Assembly: GCF_014284125.1 (NCBI RefSeq)
Contig: NZ_JACOFX010000006.1
Span: forward strand, 186,001 to 250,000
Direction: 5' to 3'
Length of the DNA: 64,000 nt
From: Undibacterium umbellatum
Lineage (GTDB): Bacteria > Pseudomonadota > Gammaproteobacteria > Burkholderiales > Burkholderiaceae_D
Below, one piece after another: positions 43,364 through 52,159 of this stretch (the first letter of the stretch is position 1; every line of letters begins with the position of its first letter). A model generated the notes under the pieces. That model ran no database searches and was not told where the DNA came from. It was given only the letters and a program-made list of their open reading frames with translations. The position numbers and the translations under genes were made by a program.

Positions 43364-44617
43364 ATGAAGCAACTTCGCTTGTCTCGTATTGCTGTATTGA
43401 TTGCAGCTATTGGCTTTGCAGCCATTCCGGAATTAACAAATATCGCCGCAAATCAAGCCTATGCCCAAGAAGCCATGCGCCCTGAAATTGGCCGCATTGT
43501 GCAAGCAGCTGGTGAACTGTACAAAGCGAAGAAGTATAAAGAGGCGCTATCCAAGATTCATGAGGCCAATAGCATAGGCGGTAAGACAGTCAATGAAAGC
43601 TTTACGATAGAGCGCATGCGCTTGTCGATCGCTTCTGCAGCTGGCGACAATGATACGGTGATCCGTGCAGCAGAAACGATTGTTTCGGCAAATAAACTGG
43701 GCGGCAAAGAACAGTTGCAAATGATACAGGTGCTGGCGAATGCCTATTTCAAGGCTGGTAACTACGCCAAAGCAGCGCAATGGTATAACCGCTATTATGC
43801 GGATGGTGGTACAGACCCTTCTCTGCGCCCTTATCTGATACAGGCTATGTCGCAAAGTGGTGACAGTGCCAAAGCGATGAAAGAGATTAACGCTGAGCTG
43901 GCAGCAGATGAAAAAGCTGGCCGTACGCCAAGCCTGACCAATCTGGAATATCTGGCCAATGATGCGCTGAAGCGTAAAGACATGGCAACTTATTCCAGCG
44001 CCCTGGAAAAAATGGTGTCTTTCCATGGTAAAAAAGAATTCTGGGTTAACCTGCTGAATAATATCGAGAGAAAACCTGGCTATTCAGAAAGACTGAAACT
44101 GGATTTGATGCGCCTCAAACTGGCTCTGGGTCAAATCACAAAAACTTCTGATTACATGGATATGTCCTTGTTCGCGATCCAGGCTGGTTATCCTGCTGAA
44201 GCGATCAAAGTGATCGATGCCGGCTATAAAGCAGGGGCATTGGGTGAAGGCAAGGATGCGGATCGTCATAAGCGTTTGCGTGACATGGCAAACAAGACGC
44301 AAACCGAAAGCAATAGCTCCCTGGCAGCCAGTGAAGCAGAAGCCAAGGCGGCTAAAGATGGCAATGGTCTGGTTAATATTGGCTTTGCCTATGTGACAGC
44401 CGGGCAGGTTGATAAAGGCCTGAGCATGATGGAAGAGGGTATTGCCAAGGGTGGTCTCAAGCAGGAAGATGATGCCAAATTGCATTTGGGTGTAGCTCAA
44501 CTGCAGGCTGGTAAGAAAGCCAATGCGATCAAGACTTTCAAAACAGTGCGTGGCACAGACGGTACAGCCGATCTGGCGCGTTACTGGGTAATCTATGCAA
44601 ATCAGTCAGGCAAGTAA
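43364..44617 (+). CDS. Periplasmic tetratricopeptide-repeat protein
   Basis: A 417-residue protein with a signal peptide (SRIAVLIAAIGFAAIPELTNIAANQAYA) and helical repeats: AGELYKAKKYKEALSKIHEA near residue 52, MIQVLANAYFKAGNYAKAAQWYNRYYADGG near 125, NIGFAYVTAGQVDKGLSMMEEGI and DAKLHLGVAQLQAGKKANAIKTFKTV near the end. ATG 43364 is used. Large TPR proteins encoded next to TonB-ExbB-ExbD sets are known in TonB2 systems of marine bacteria and may help TonB reach receptors; a similar role here is inferred from position. Confidence 0.85.
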   Translation: MKQLRLSRIAVLIAAIGFAAIPELTNIAANQAYAQEAMRPEIGRIVQAAGELYKAKKYKEALSKIHEANSIGGKTVNESFTIERMRLSIASAAGDNDTVIRAAETIVSANKLGGKEQLQMIQVLANAYFKAGNYAKAAQWYNRYYADGGTDPSLRPYLIQAMSQSGDSAKAMKEINAELAADEKAGRTPSLTNLEYLANDALKRKDMATYSSALEKMVSFHGKKEFWVNLLNNIERKPGYSERLKLDLMRLKLALGQITKTSDYMDMSLFAIQAGYPAEAIKVIDAGYKAGALGEGKDADRHKRLRDMANKTQTESNSSLAASEAEAKAAKDGNGLVNIGFAYVTAGQVDKGLSMMEEGIAKGGLKQEDDAKLHLGVAQLQAGKKANAIKTFKTVRGTDGTADLARYWVIYANQSGK

Positions 44618-44640
44618 TTGACCGTAGTGTGATTGCAAAT

Positions 44641-44675
44641 AACAAGGGCGCGTGATGCGCCCTTGTTATTTTATG
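44641..44675 (+). terminator. Terminator after the TPR gene
   Basis: AACAAGGGCGC (44641-44651) and GCGCCCTTGTT (44657-44667) form a perfect 11-bp stem around GTGAT, followed by ATTTT. The gene on the other side is convergent (- strand), so the hairpin may end both transcripts. Confidence 0.85.
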
Positions 44676-44693
44676 AGTTGGCCAGATGATCGT

Positions 44694-45665
44694 TTAACTT
44701 GCCACCTGGTTCCGCCCGTTGGCTTTGGCGCGGTACAGTGCCGCATCGGCACAACTGATGAGGGCATTACTGTCTTGCTCATCACTTAAGGTGGCGACTC
44801 CAAAGGAGCCTGTAATGTGTGGCAAGGGTTTATGCCGGTCAATAAATACCTTGGTTTTGCCTAAGCGGTTGCATAGTCTTTGCGCTACTCCCAGCGCTGA
44901 CTTATGATTGGCACCAGGTAGTATGACCATCATCTCTTCGCCGCCATAGCGCGCAGCAAAGTCACTCGGACGCAGTCCTGCATTCAAGACCTTGGCAGCA
45001 GTTTGCAGGGCATCATCCCCGAGCAAATGACCATGCTCGTCATTGAAACGCTTGAAGTGATCCAGATCTACCATGATGATGCTCAAGGCAGCAGCTGTAG
45101 CATGGGCGTGCTGTACCATTCCCGGTAGCTGCGCATTCAGCCAGGCGCGATTGTGCAAGCCGGTGAGTCCATCTACCATGGATAACTGGCGGTAAAATTC
45201 CCCCACTTTTTGACGGCTACGTATCTGTGCATTGGCAGCCCGGATGCGAAAAGACAAGAGCTGCAATAGATTGCGGGCAACACCATTCGATTCATCAATC
45301 AGTCGCCACAGTGTCTCGGCCTCAATCAAGAGCAATTCACTGTCACTGATTGCCGAGATGGTGGCAGAATGGATTTCTTCGTCCAGGACCGAGATTTCAC
45401 CGACGCATTCACCTGGCAGGAACTGGGTAATGGTATTTTCTAGCTGGTTGCTTTGTTCCGTCAGACGGGTTACGCCCAAAGCACCTCGCAGCACAATAAA
45501 CAGCTTGGCACCAGCACTGTTGGCGTCCAGGACGACTTGACCGGCGCATGCTTTGACTACCAGGCAATCTTTGACTATGTCAGCAATGAGTTTTCTGTTC
45601 TCTTCTGTAATGTCGCGAAAAAGATGGATATCTTCTATACGGTAGTTCGTTGCCTTGAAACGCAT
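44694..45665 (-). CDS. Diguanylate cyclase with N-terminal cNMP-binding domain
   Basis: A protein of about 323 residues. The first half is a cyclic-nucleotide-binding fold (VVLDANSAGAKLFIVLRGALGVTRL, FLPGECVGEISVLDEEIHSATISAISDSELLLIE). The second is a GGDEF domain (VDGLTGLHNRAWLNAQL, IIMVDLDHFKRFNDEHGHLLGDDAL) with active site RYGGEEMMVILPG. An inhibitory RxxD (RPSD) lies exactly 5 residues before GGEEM. The last position is Met rather than Phe. It should make c-di-GMP under control of a bound ligand. The start is uncertain: 45665 follows a GGA, while 45683 and 45698 are alternatives. Confidence 0.88.
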   Translation of the reverse strand: MRFKATNYRIEDIHLFRDITEENRKLIADIVKDCLVVKACAGQVVLDANSAGAKLFIVLRGALGVTRLTEQSNQLENTITQFLPGECVGEISVLDEEIHSATISAISDSELLLIEAETLWRLIDESNGVARNLLQLLSFRIRAANAQIRSRQKVGEFYRQLSMVDGLTGLHNRAWLNAQLPGMVQHAHATAAALSIIMVDLDHFKRFNDEHGHLLGDDALQTAAKVLNAGLRPSDFAARYGGEEMMVILPGANHKSALGVAQRLCNRLGKTKVFIDRHKPLPHITGSFGVATLSDEQDSNALISCADAALYRAKANGRNQVAS

Positions 45666-45717
45666 CAGTTGTTCCAAAATCATTTTATCCAGATACATGA
45701 GGCAAAAATAAAAAATG

Positions 45718-46572
45718 TCAAAGTACGATCTGATCCAAAGCATCGAAGCGCATTTCAGTTTCGTGAAAAATGCTCAAGTAGTCAGCTTCACCAAGCCCTA
45801 GCGTATCCCAAGCTGACTGCGACAGCAAGGGCAGCCTGTCGTTTTCATCGTGAGACAGATCAAGTGCATGCACAATTGCGTTCGCGATATGGACAACAGA
45901 GGCCAGGACATGTAAATTTTCCTGTTCAGGATGGTGATGGCCACGGATAGCATCGCACACAGCTTCAGAGAAATTCCAGTGTGTGGCAAGTGCCAAACCT
46001 GCATCGACATGGTCGATGTGCATGATGCTGCGTTCCGCGACCAGTAAATCGGCATCGGTATATGCTTGATAGCGCAAGACTTCATCATAATTTGCTGGGT
46101 AACAAGTCACCAGAACCAGACGGCCTAGGTCGTGCAGCAAACCGGCTGTGAATGCGAAATCATGCTTCATATGCAAAGTACGGGAAATCTGTTCGGCGCA
46201 AACAGCGGTGGCAATGCTGTGACGCCAAAATGCCTTGAAATTAAATCCGGGGCAATTTGCTGTGGGAAATTTATTGGCCAGTGTTGTCACGCGGATGAGA
46301 TTCTTGACATTCTTGATCCCCAGCATGGCAGTCGCTTGCTGCAGGGTAACGACTTTCGAATTGTTGCCATAATAAGAAGAATTGGCCAGCCTGAGTAACT
46401 TCGCCGTGATGGAGTGATCCATGGCGATTTTTTCAGTGACCATGTCCAGGCTGCTTTCTTCATCTTCAAGATTTTGCAGCATTTCCATGGCGACTTCAGG
46501 CAGGGTAGGCAAATCCTTGATCTTTTTAACCATGTCATCGAGATGGATCTTGAATTCAGCGTTATCTGTCAT
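45718..46572 (-). CDS. HDOD-domain signalling protein
   Basis: A 284-residue protein with an HDOD domain: VKKIKDLPTLPEVAMEMLQNLEDEESSLDMVTEKIAMDHSITAKLLRLANSSYYGNNSKVVTLQQATAMLGIKNVKNLIRVTT. It continues as HDIAT-type helices FWRHSIATAVCAEQISRTLHMKHDFAFTAGLLHDLGRLVL, which retain an HD pair. Such proteins act in signalling, often with diguanylate cyclases. The start overlaps the preceding gene (ATGA at 46569), and the GGDEF gene follows within about 50 bases, giving a three-gene operon. Confidence 0.9.
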   Translation of the reverse strand: MTDNAEFKIHLDDMVKKIKDLPTLPEVAMEMLQNLEDEESSLDMVTEKIAMDHSITAKLLRLANSSYYGNNSKVVTLQQATAMLGIKNVKNLIRVTTLANKFPTANCPGFNFKAFWRHSIATAVCAEQISRTLHMKHDFAFTAGLLHDLGRLVLVTCYPANYDEVLRYQAYTDADLLVAERSIMHIDHVDAGLALATHWNFSEAVCDAIRGHHHPEQENLHVLASVVHIANAIVHALDLSHDENDRLPLLSQSAWDTLGLGEADYLSIFHETEMRFDALDQIVL

Positions 46573-46889
46573 TTGGTTTCACCCTGACGGTAATGGATAA
46601 CAAAGGATTTCAGGATACACGCAGGTTCGCTCTCGCCAATATGGCGGAAAATTTTTTCTATGCGCTCTAATTGAGTTGCGAGATTTTCGCTGTCTTCCTG
46701 TTCAGTTGCCGCCACACCTTCAATGGACAACTGATGTATGTCATGATGCGCTATTGCCTGAAGCATGCGCTCGGTCAGGATAGTGCTGGCAGGTAGCAAT
46801 ACATGGCCTACTTTATCGAGCAAATCATCCGCCAGCACCATGCCAGGCGTGACCTTGGAAAGGGGCAAATAGTGATAATGTTTGTTCAT
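46569..46889 (-). CDS. Small protein like the N-terminal domain of HD-GYP phosphodiesterases
   Basis: A 106-residue protein: YHYLPLSKVTPGMVLADDLLDKVGHVLLPASTILTERMLQAIAHHDIHQLSI, a segment commonly found at the N-terminus of HD-GYP or HDOD proteins, followed by an acidic stretch and a helix (ENLATQLERIEKIFRHIGESE). There is no catalytic HD. ATG 46889 is chosen with GAGG upstream. It appears to be a split-off domain that may bind the HDOD protein encoded by the overlapping next gene. Confidence 0.78.
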   Translation of the reverse strand: MNKHYHYLPLSKVTPGMVLADDLLDKVGHVLLPASTILTERMLQAIAHHDIHQLSIEGVAATEQEDSENLATQLERIEKIFRHIGESEPACILKSFVIHYRQGETK

Positions 46890-47083
46890 GACACTTGCCT
46901 CGTTGAATGACATCACACCAGAACTGGCAGTTATGTATGGTTTCAGTGTAATAAAAAAATGCGCAAAAGAAAGTTACTTTTCATTAAGATACTGAACTTC
47001 AGAGAGAAGTCAAAGCTGGGTGAAACTGGATAGCAGTTACTGATGAATATACTACACCTGTTCTTGCTTGCAGTTTGATTCTG

Positions 47084-47473
47084 CTAGGGTGTGTGGACAT
47101 ATCTTTTAGTCAAGCGAATGGGTGAGAAACCTTGTCTGGCTAGGCGTGCGGAGCGCTGCTTGGCGAGCCAAGTGAGCGACGCACAACAACGCCAGGCGAG
47201 GTTTCTGGCCCATTCCCTCCGGGTTCCACCTGGGCGGCCCCACCTAGGCGGCCCCCATCATATCGCACGCTGGACTGCAGGGTTTGCAAGATTCTGCGTC
47301 TTGTCAGGGGCACCAGCCCTGACTGCACCGCCCTTGCAGGGCGCTTGTGCGCTGGTAGGCGCACATCGTTGCGCAGGCAGGCGGCATGCCGCCTGCAACC
47401 TCTGCTCCACCACATTGCCAGCCCGCGATATGGCGGGAACGCTTTGTCTAAAAGATATGTCAACACGCCCTAG
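47084..47473. mobile_element. 390-bp MITE-like element with 26-bp terminal inverted repeats
   Basis: The left end begins CTAGGGTGTGTGGACATATC, and the right end is the complement of CTAGGGCGTGTTGACATATC. The shared 26-bp ends differ at only 2 positions and continue to TTTTAG. CTAG at the outside of both ends may be a target duplication or part of the repeats. The interior is about 60% GC, far above the flanks, and contains several hairpins, including the perfect 20-bp palindrome at 47377-47396. There is no transposase, so it would need one in trans. Confidence 0.8.
47377..47396. repeat. Perfect 20-bp palindrome inside the MITE-like element
   Basis: GCAGGCGGCATGCCGCCTGC reads identically on both strands. 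It is one of several inverted repeats within the element and could form a cruciform or RNA hairpin. Confidence 0.7.
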
Positions 47474-47581
47474 TCACTGTAATTTATCATTTGTAATTTT
47501 CATTCAGGCAAATTTTTCCAACACTCTATCCCTCAGTCAGGTGGCATCATCGAACAATTAATTCAACGCAGACCGCGCCTC

Positions 47582-48196
47582 GTGCTGACCCTGGTTTTCG
47601 GGATAGTGGCGGCTCTGGCTTTGCCAGGAGAGGCGTCTGTGGTAACCCGTGCCTTGAGTGGCTGGAATGTGGCTGTCTGGTCCTATCTTTTTCTGATGGC
47701 CTGGTTGATGATGCGCGCAGACAAGCATGCGGTCCGTAAGATGGCGCAACAAGAGGATGAAAGTGCGGTGGCAGTGCTGGTCTTACTGTCGTTGGCCGCA
47801 GCGCTAAGTTTATTGGCCAACATTCATGAGTTGTCGGGCATGGCTGGTGCCAGCAGCGAACTCAGAGTAATGAAATATCTGTTTGCTGCCAGCACAGTGC
47901 TGGGCTCGTGGTTGTTGCTGGGCGTGATTTTTTGCTTTCATTATGCCTTGCTGTTTTACAACTCAGCACCAGACAAACCCGCACTACGTTTCCCTGAAGA
48001 TGAGGACATGCCTGATTTCTGGGATTTTTTGTACTTCTCGTTCACGATAGCCGTAGCCGCACAAACTTCAGACGTCACCGTGATGAACCGGCAGGTGCGC
48101 AAGACAGTGCTTGCGCAATCCATACTCAGTTTTTTCTTCAATGTGGCCGTGGTCGGTTTTTCCATCAATATTGCTGCTGGCCTGGTAGGCAATTAA
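47582..48196 (+). CDS. DUF1345 family membrane protein
   Basis: At least 204 residues with five hydrophobic segments (LTLVFGIVAALALPG, WSYLFLMAWLMM, AVLVLLSLAAALSLLANI, GSWLLLGVIFCFHYALLFY, ILSFFFNVAVVGFSINIAAGLVG). The DUF1345 signature DFWDFLYFSFTIAVAAQTSDVTV lies near residue 145. GTG 47582 is the first conventional start in frame; family members usually carry about 10 more residues, and the upstream frame (IEQLIQRRPRLV) fits, so an unusual start such as ATC at 47546-47549 after AGGTGG is possible. Function unknown. Confidence 0.87.
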   Translation: MLTLVFGIVAALALPGEASVVTRALSGWNVAVWSYLFLMAWLMMRADKHAVRKMAQQEDESAVAVLVLLSLAAALSLLANIHELSGMAGASSELRVMKYLFAASTVLGSWLLLGVIFCFHYALLFYNSAPDKPALRFPEDEDMPDFWDFLYFSFTIAVAAQTSDVTVMNRQVRKTVLAQSILSFFFNVAVVGFSINIAAGLVGN

Positions 48197-48660
48197 CGTC
48201 CGTAGTCACCGTAATGACCATGGTGACCATGATGACGCTCGCGTCTTTCTTCGCGCCATTCTCGTTCATGGCGTCTGCCATGACGCCACTCGTGGCGGTC
48301 ACGCAAGGGGTGGCCATAGGTTTGCTCGACATATACATGTTCTACATACGGTCTTGGTGAACTCAACACGATAGGTACGCCGCCAACGCGCACATCAAGA
48401 TTCAGGCCATAGGGCAGACGTCTACCAGTTTCCCAGCCACGTCCATTGGCCCAGTACCAGTTACCTTGTGCAGGTGCGTAATAGACCTGATGAGAGGGGT
48501 AATAGACATAATTGTAATTGCGTGCCACATGATGGACGGGAGGTGCCGGGTGCCAGCGATGGTCCCTGCCATAAGCATCATTCGCAAACACGGTACTGGT
48601 GCTGGCACTGCAAATCAGCAGGGTTGCCAACAGGCCTTTGAAAAGTTGACTGAGTTTCAT
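48193..48660 (-). CDS. Secreted His/Arg-rich protein of unknown function
   Basis: A 155-residue protein with a signal peptide (LFKGLLATLLICSASTSTVFA). An aromatic-rich middle (RNYNYVYYPSHQVYYAPAQGNWYWANGRGWETGRRLP) is followed by VRVGGVPIVLSSPRPYVEHVYVEQ, and the last 45 residues are almost entirely His, Arg, Glu and Tyr (e.g. ERRERHHGHHGHYGDYGR). No enzyme motif is seen. The tail could bind metal ions. It is convergent with the DUF1345 gene, overlapping it by 4 bases. Confidence 0.75.
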   Translation of the reverse strand: MKLSQLFKGLLATLLICSASTSTVFANDAYGRDHRWHPAPPVHHVARNYNYVYYPSHQVYYAPAQGNWYWANGRGWETGRRLPYGLNLDVRVGGVPIVLSSPRPYVEHVYVEQTYGHPLRDRHEWRHGRRHEREWREERRERHHGHHGHYGDYGR

Positions 48661-48880
48661 GATATCAATTCCTTCGTTTTGATATCTCTATAACGCAGGC
48701 TAGTACTGATGCGCTGACACGGGTTTGTATATAGACATCTCAATATGCAAGCAGATGTTACAGCAGCTTGTTATCAGGACATCGTCGACAGCTTGCAAGT
48801 ATACATGTTTGATATCTTCATCTTGCTCTATTGAAATGGAGCGTCGCCCGCGAATCTACTTTCAAGCGACGCTTACCTAG

Positions 48881-50674
48881 TTATTTGGGAACAAAATCCA
48901 GGCGCAAGACAGGGTACACTTGATAACGCTGGTCCCAAGACGAATGTCGCTGGGCAAAAAAGTCCAGGCGCGCAAACGGGCTTTTGGCAAACTCCGGGTC
49001 TGCAGCAATTTTCTTTTCGAATGTGGCTTTCAATTGTGGATCACTGGCCATTTGCTCACGAGCCACATCTTCGGCTACATAAGCTTCCATGTATTCTTTG
49101 CGCTCAAACGCGCCATTGAACCAGCCCCAGTTGACCAGCGCATCTGGGGCTTGCGGCTCGAACAAACCGGCCAGCAGACGCGCTTTTGGCTGGGCAATGG
49201 GGATGAATAAAGCACCTTTGCGCAAGCTTTGCTGCTGGCTTTGCCATTTGCCTTGCAGCTTCATGGCTTGTCGCCCTTCAAATGACTTCGCCTGCAAAGC
49301 GGCAGTGCTGGTCATGAACTGTTCCGTAGTGACTGCACTTAAATCCGCATGGATAGTGCGGAACAAGATGCCATGCTGTTGCAGTTTTTCAGCCACTGCC
49401 TTGCTATAGGCGGCAGGAATCAGATAGCCGCCTTTAGGTAGGATGACTTGCGCATCAGTGACAATCTCGTCGCGCAGTTTGACTTTCCATATCTGTGGCT
49501 TGCTTTCATCGTAGCGCGTCATCAAGGCACCAGAAATATCCGACATGCTGCGGGTATAAGCGTAGCCACGGAAGTCTATCTCCCTGGCTTTTTCAGTCGT
49601 TCTGTAGGTCAATGGCAACGCTTGGCCTGCCAGTTGCATGGCGCGCTGATCTGCAGCTTTGGCAGCTTTCAGCCATTGTTCGCCATAGCCAGATATTTGC
49701 TCGAGTACGGAAATTATCGTGTTGCGTGTGATAAGAACACGGGTGGCATATTCTTTCCAGGAATGGGTTTCCACCAGCATGCCAAAGCGGTTGCGCAATA
49801 CCGGATAACCACTTGAAAAGCGAGGAGGAGGAACTGAGTCAGCAAAGCCCGACATGGGATCATCTTCCTGCACAAACGACATATAGAAGGCATGTGGCAG
49901 CGAGCCTTGCTTGGCAAGGTCGGCAATGACGTTGTCGCGCAAGGTCTTGCCCGCTTCACGCAATAAGGCATCACCTGAATTGACAGGCTCTACCTGTATG
50001 GAAATATCAGGTTCAAATTTTGCACCGTTGGTCACATGCAAATCGATGATTGCCAACGGGTCCCAGGTGTTGATCAGCTTCAGCATGGCCTGCATTTCAG
50101 GCGAGTCTGCCTTCACGTAATCACGGTTGAGATTAAAATTTTGTGCGGTTGTGCGCCAGCCCATTTCTTCTGGGCCGCGTTGATTGGGACGGTTCCAGGC
50201 GCCAAAGCGTTCATGTCCATCGATATTGAAGACGGGGACAAACAACAAGGCTTGCTTGTCCAGCGCATGTGATGCCGCCTTGTTTTCCAGGATGTCCCTT
50301 ATTGCCAGGAAGCCAGCATCCTTGCCATCAATTTCACCTGCATGGATGCCACCCTGTATCAGGGTCACCGGCAACTGTTTTTCCACAAGTTGGGCGGGTG
50401 TGAACAGGCCGCTGCGGGTGACCAGCAAGGCCAGCATGGGTCGGTTTTCCGGAGTACGTCCAAATTCCATGCAACGCACTTCTTTGGGATAGTTTTTTTG
50501 AAAAGACAGGCACAGTTTTTCTACCTCTTCATAGCGCCCGGTTTTTTTAAAGCCGCTTTGCTCGGCAATCGTGCTGAGGGGATTCGCTGCATGAGCAGTC
50601 GTCAACATCAGACTGCTACCTGTAATCAAGCCACAAATGACGCTTAGTTTCAAAATTGAGTATGCTGGTTTCAT
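48881..50674 (-). CDS. M14-family zinc carboxypeptidase, secreted
   Basis: A 597-residue protein with a signal peptide (ILKLSVICGLITGSSLMLTTAHA) and an M14 peptidase domain. It has CMEFGRTPENRPMLALLVTRSG, the zinc motif QGGIHAGEIDGKDAG (HxxE), VFNIDGHERFGAWNRPNQRGPEEMGWR, NLNRDYVKADSPEMQAM and the third zinc ligand in IIDLHVTNGAKFEPD. ATG 50674 gives a clean signal peptide; a TTG at 50704 overlapping the previous stop is an alternative. It likely trims peptides in the periplasm. It follows the MtaD-like gene closely, though a functional link is not obvious. Confidence 0.9.
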   Translation of the reverse strand: MKPAYSILKLSVICGLITGSSLMLTTAHAANPLSTIAEQSGFKKTGRYEEVEKLCLSFQKNYPKEVRCMEFGRTPENRPMLALLVTRSGLFTPAQLVEKQLPVTLIQGGIHAGEIDGKDAGFLAIRDILENKAASHALDKQALLFVPVFNIDGHERFGAWNRPNQRGPEEMGWRTTAQNFNLNRDYVKADSPEMQAMLKLINTWDPLAIIDLHVTNGAKFEPDISIQVEPVNSGDALLREAGKTLRDNVIADLAKQGSLPHAFYMSFVQEDDPMSGFADSVPPPRFSSGYPVLRNRFGMLVETHSWKEYATRVLITRNTIISVLEQISGYGEQWLKAAKAADQRAMQLAGQALPLTYRTTEKAREIDFRGYAYTRSMSDISGALMTRYDESKPQIWKVKLRDEIVTDAQVILPKGGYLIPAAYSKAVAEKLQQHGILFRTIHADLSAVTTEQFMTSTAALQAKSFEGRQAMKLQGKWQSQQQSLRKGALFIPIAQPKARLLAGLFEPQAPDALVNWGWFNGAFERKEYMEAYVAEDVAREQMASDPQLKATFEKKIAADPEFAKSPFARLDFFAQRHSSWDQRYQVYPVLRLDFVPK

Positions 50675-50704
50675 GCGTATGATGGAGTAAGTGAATTTGA
50701 TCAA

Positions 50705-52012
50705 TCAAGCCGCAACAATTTTTTGTTGCCACCACTTTGCCTTGTCCTTGAGCTGTGCTTCATCCACAGTCTGCAATGTACGTTCTGCCATCAGACAGCG
50801 TCCATGGACCCAGACATGGCTGACTTGCTCACGTCCGGCGGCATACACAATCTGCGATGCCGGATCAAACAGTGGCAGGGTCTCCAGTGCCGAGAGATCA
50901 ATCGCAATCACATCCGCGAATTTACCCGCCACCAGACTGCCAATTTGCTGATCCATGCCCAAGGCTTTGGCACCAGCCAGGGTCGCCATCTCCAGCGCAT
51001 TTGCAGCATTCAGTGCAGTCGGATTGCCCGACACCGCTTTCGCCAACAGCGCAGCCATGCGCAAGTCACCCAGTAAATCGAGTTTGTTATTACTGGCTGC
51101 ACCGTCCGTACCTATCCCCACATTCACGCCTGCATTTTGCATGGCGTGGACAGGTGCAAAGCCGGAAGCCAGTTTCAGATTGCTGGCCGGATTATGGGCA
51201 ATGTGCACGCCTTGCTGTGCCAGCAGTTTGATCTCATCTTCATTCGCATGCACCATATGGGCAGCAATCAGGCGTGGTGACAACAGACCCAGGTTATGCA
51301 GGCGCTGCAAGGGGCGCATGCCATGATCGCGGAGGCTGTCATTGACTTCGTCCATGGTTTCATGAATGTGGCAGTGTATGCCCATGTCATGTTTGTCTGC
51401 CAGAGCGACTATCTTTTTGAACGTCGTATCCGCAACCGTGTAAGGCGCATGTGGTGCAAGGCGGAAGGAGACCCCATTTTGTCCCTTGAATTCCTGATGT
51501 GAGGCCATTGCTTTTTCCAGATAGCCATCAGCATCTGCCGCATAGCCAGTAGGGAATTCAAGCACACTGCAACCAACGACAGTGCGCATGCCGGTATGCA
51601 GACCAGCGCGTGCCACGTCGTCGTTATAGAAATACATGTCATTGATGGTGGTCGTGCCGCCACGCAGCATTTCAGCCATTGCATAGACGCTACCATCGAA
51701 GACAAATTCTTCCGACAAATGCTTCTTTTCAGCGGGCCAGATGTGATTGTGCAGCCAGTCCATCAGACTCAGGTCGTCCGCCAGACCCCGCAGCAGCGTC
51801 ATGGCAGAGTGACCGTGTAGATTGACCATGCCAGGCATCACCGCATGTTCAGGTAATTCTATATGCTTTGCATCCGGGTGCTGCTGGCGCGCCTCTGCGC
51901 TGCCAAGTATGGCGAGAATTTTTTCACCTTGCATGACCAGAGCATGCTCGCCAAGGACGGTGGCGCGTGGTTCTATAGGAATAAGATACTTGGGATGTAG
52001 GCAGGTTTTCAT
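50705..52012 (-). CDS. mtaD: 5-methylthioadenosine/S-adenosylhomocysteine deaminase-type amidohydrolase (MtaD)
   Basis: A 435-residue amidohydrolase of the TRZ/ATZ group. The metal site HGHSAMTLLRG lies near residue 68 (the HxH motif), with GIHCHIHETMDEVNDS near 205, LIAAHMVHANEDEIKLL, and the metal-binding Asp in VGIGTDGAASNNKLDLLGD near 300. These match MtaD/SAH deaminases, which convert methylthioadenosine or SAH to inosyl forms in sulfur salvage. Related enzymes act on other deaminable substrates, so the specificity is probable rather than proven. Confidence 0.87.
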   Translation of the reverse strand: MKTCLHPKYLIPIEPRATVLGEHALVMQGEKILAILGSAEARQQHPDAKHIELPEHAVMPGMVNLHGHSAMTLLRGLADDLSLMDWLHNHIWPAEKKHLSEEFVFDGSVYAMAEMLRGGTTTINDMYFYNDDVARAGLHTGMRTVVGCSVLEFPTGYAADADGYLEKAMASHQEFKGQNGVSFRLAPHAPYTVADTTFKKIVALADKHDMGIHCHIHETMDEVNDSLRDHGMRPLQRLHNLGLLSPRLIAAHMVHANEDEIKLLAQQGVHIAHNPASNLKLASGFAPVHAMQNAGVNVGIGTDGAASNNKLDLLGDLRMAALLAKAVSGNPTALNAANALEMATLAGAKALGMDQQIGSLVAGKFADVIAIDLSALETLPLFDPASQIVYAAGREQVSHVWVHGRCLMAERTLQTVDEAQLKDKAKWWQQKIVAA

Positions 52013-52159
52013 ATTTTTAGACTCCGCAATTGATCTGGCATTATAACCAGTGAAATTAAATCATGAGTCTACAGACTACAATCAAGCGACGAGAGTGTAT
52101 GACAGAGCATATTTGAAAATGCCATAATAGGGTTTGGCCTCAGACCTTCAGGAACAAAT

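Larger units (their letters stand above)
46890..47581. other. Intergenic region dominated by a MITE-like element
   Basis: About 690 bases between divergent genes. The first 190 bases are AT-rich and should carry the signalling-operon promoter (- strand). Then comes the 390-bp element described separately, and about 110 bases lead into the DUF1345 gene. ORFs of over 100 codons within the element are out of keeping with any family and follow its GC-rich palindromes. Confidence 0.6.

Noticed and set aside
47091-47561. 156-codon frame and the opposite 108-codon frame
   Set aside because: Both lie mainly within the MITE-like element and follow its GC-rich palindromes; no ribosome-binding site or family.
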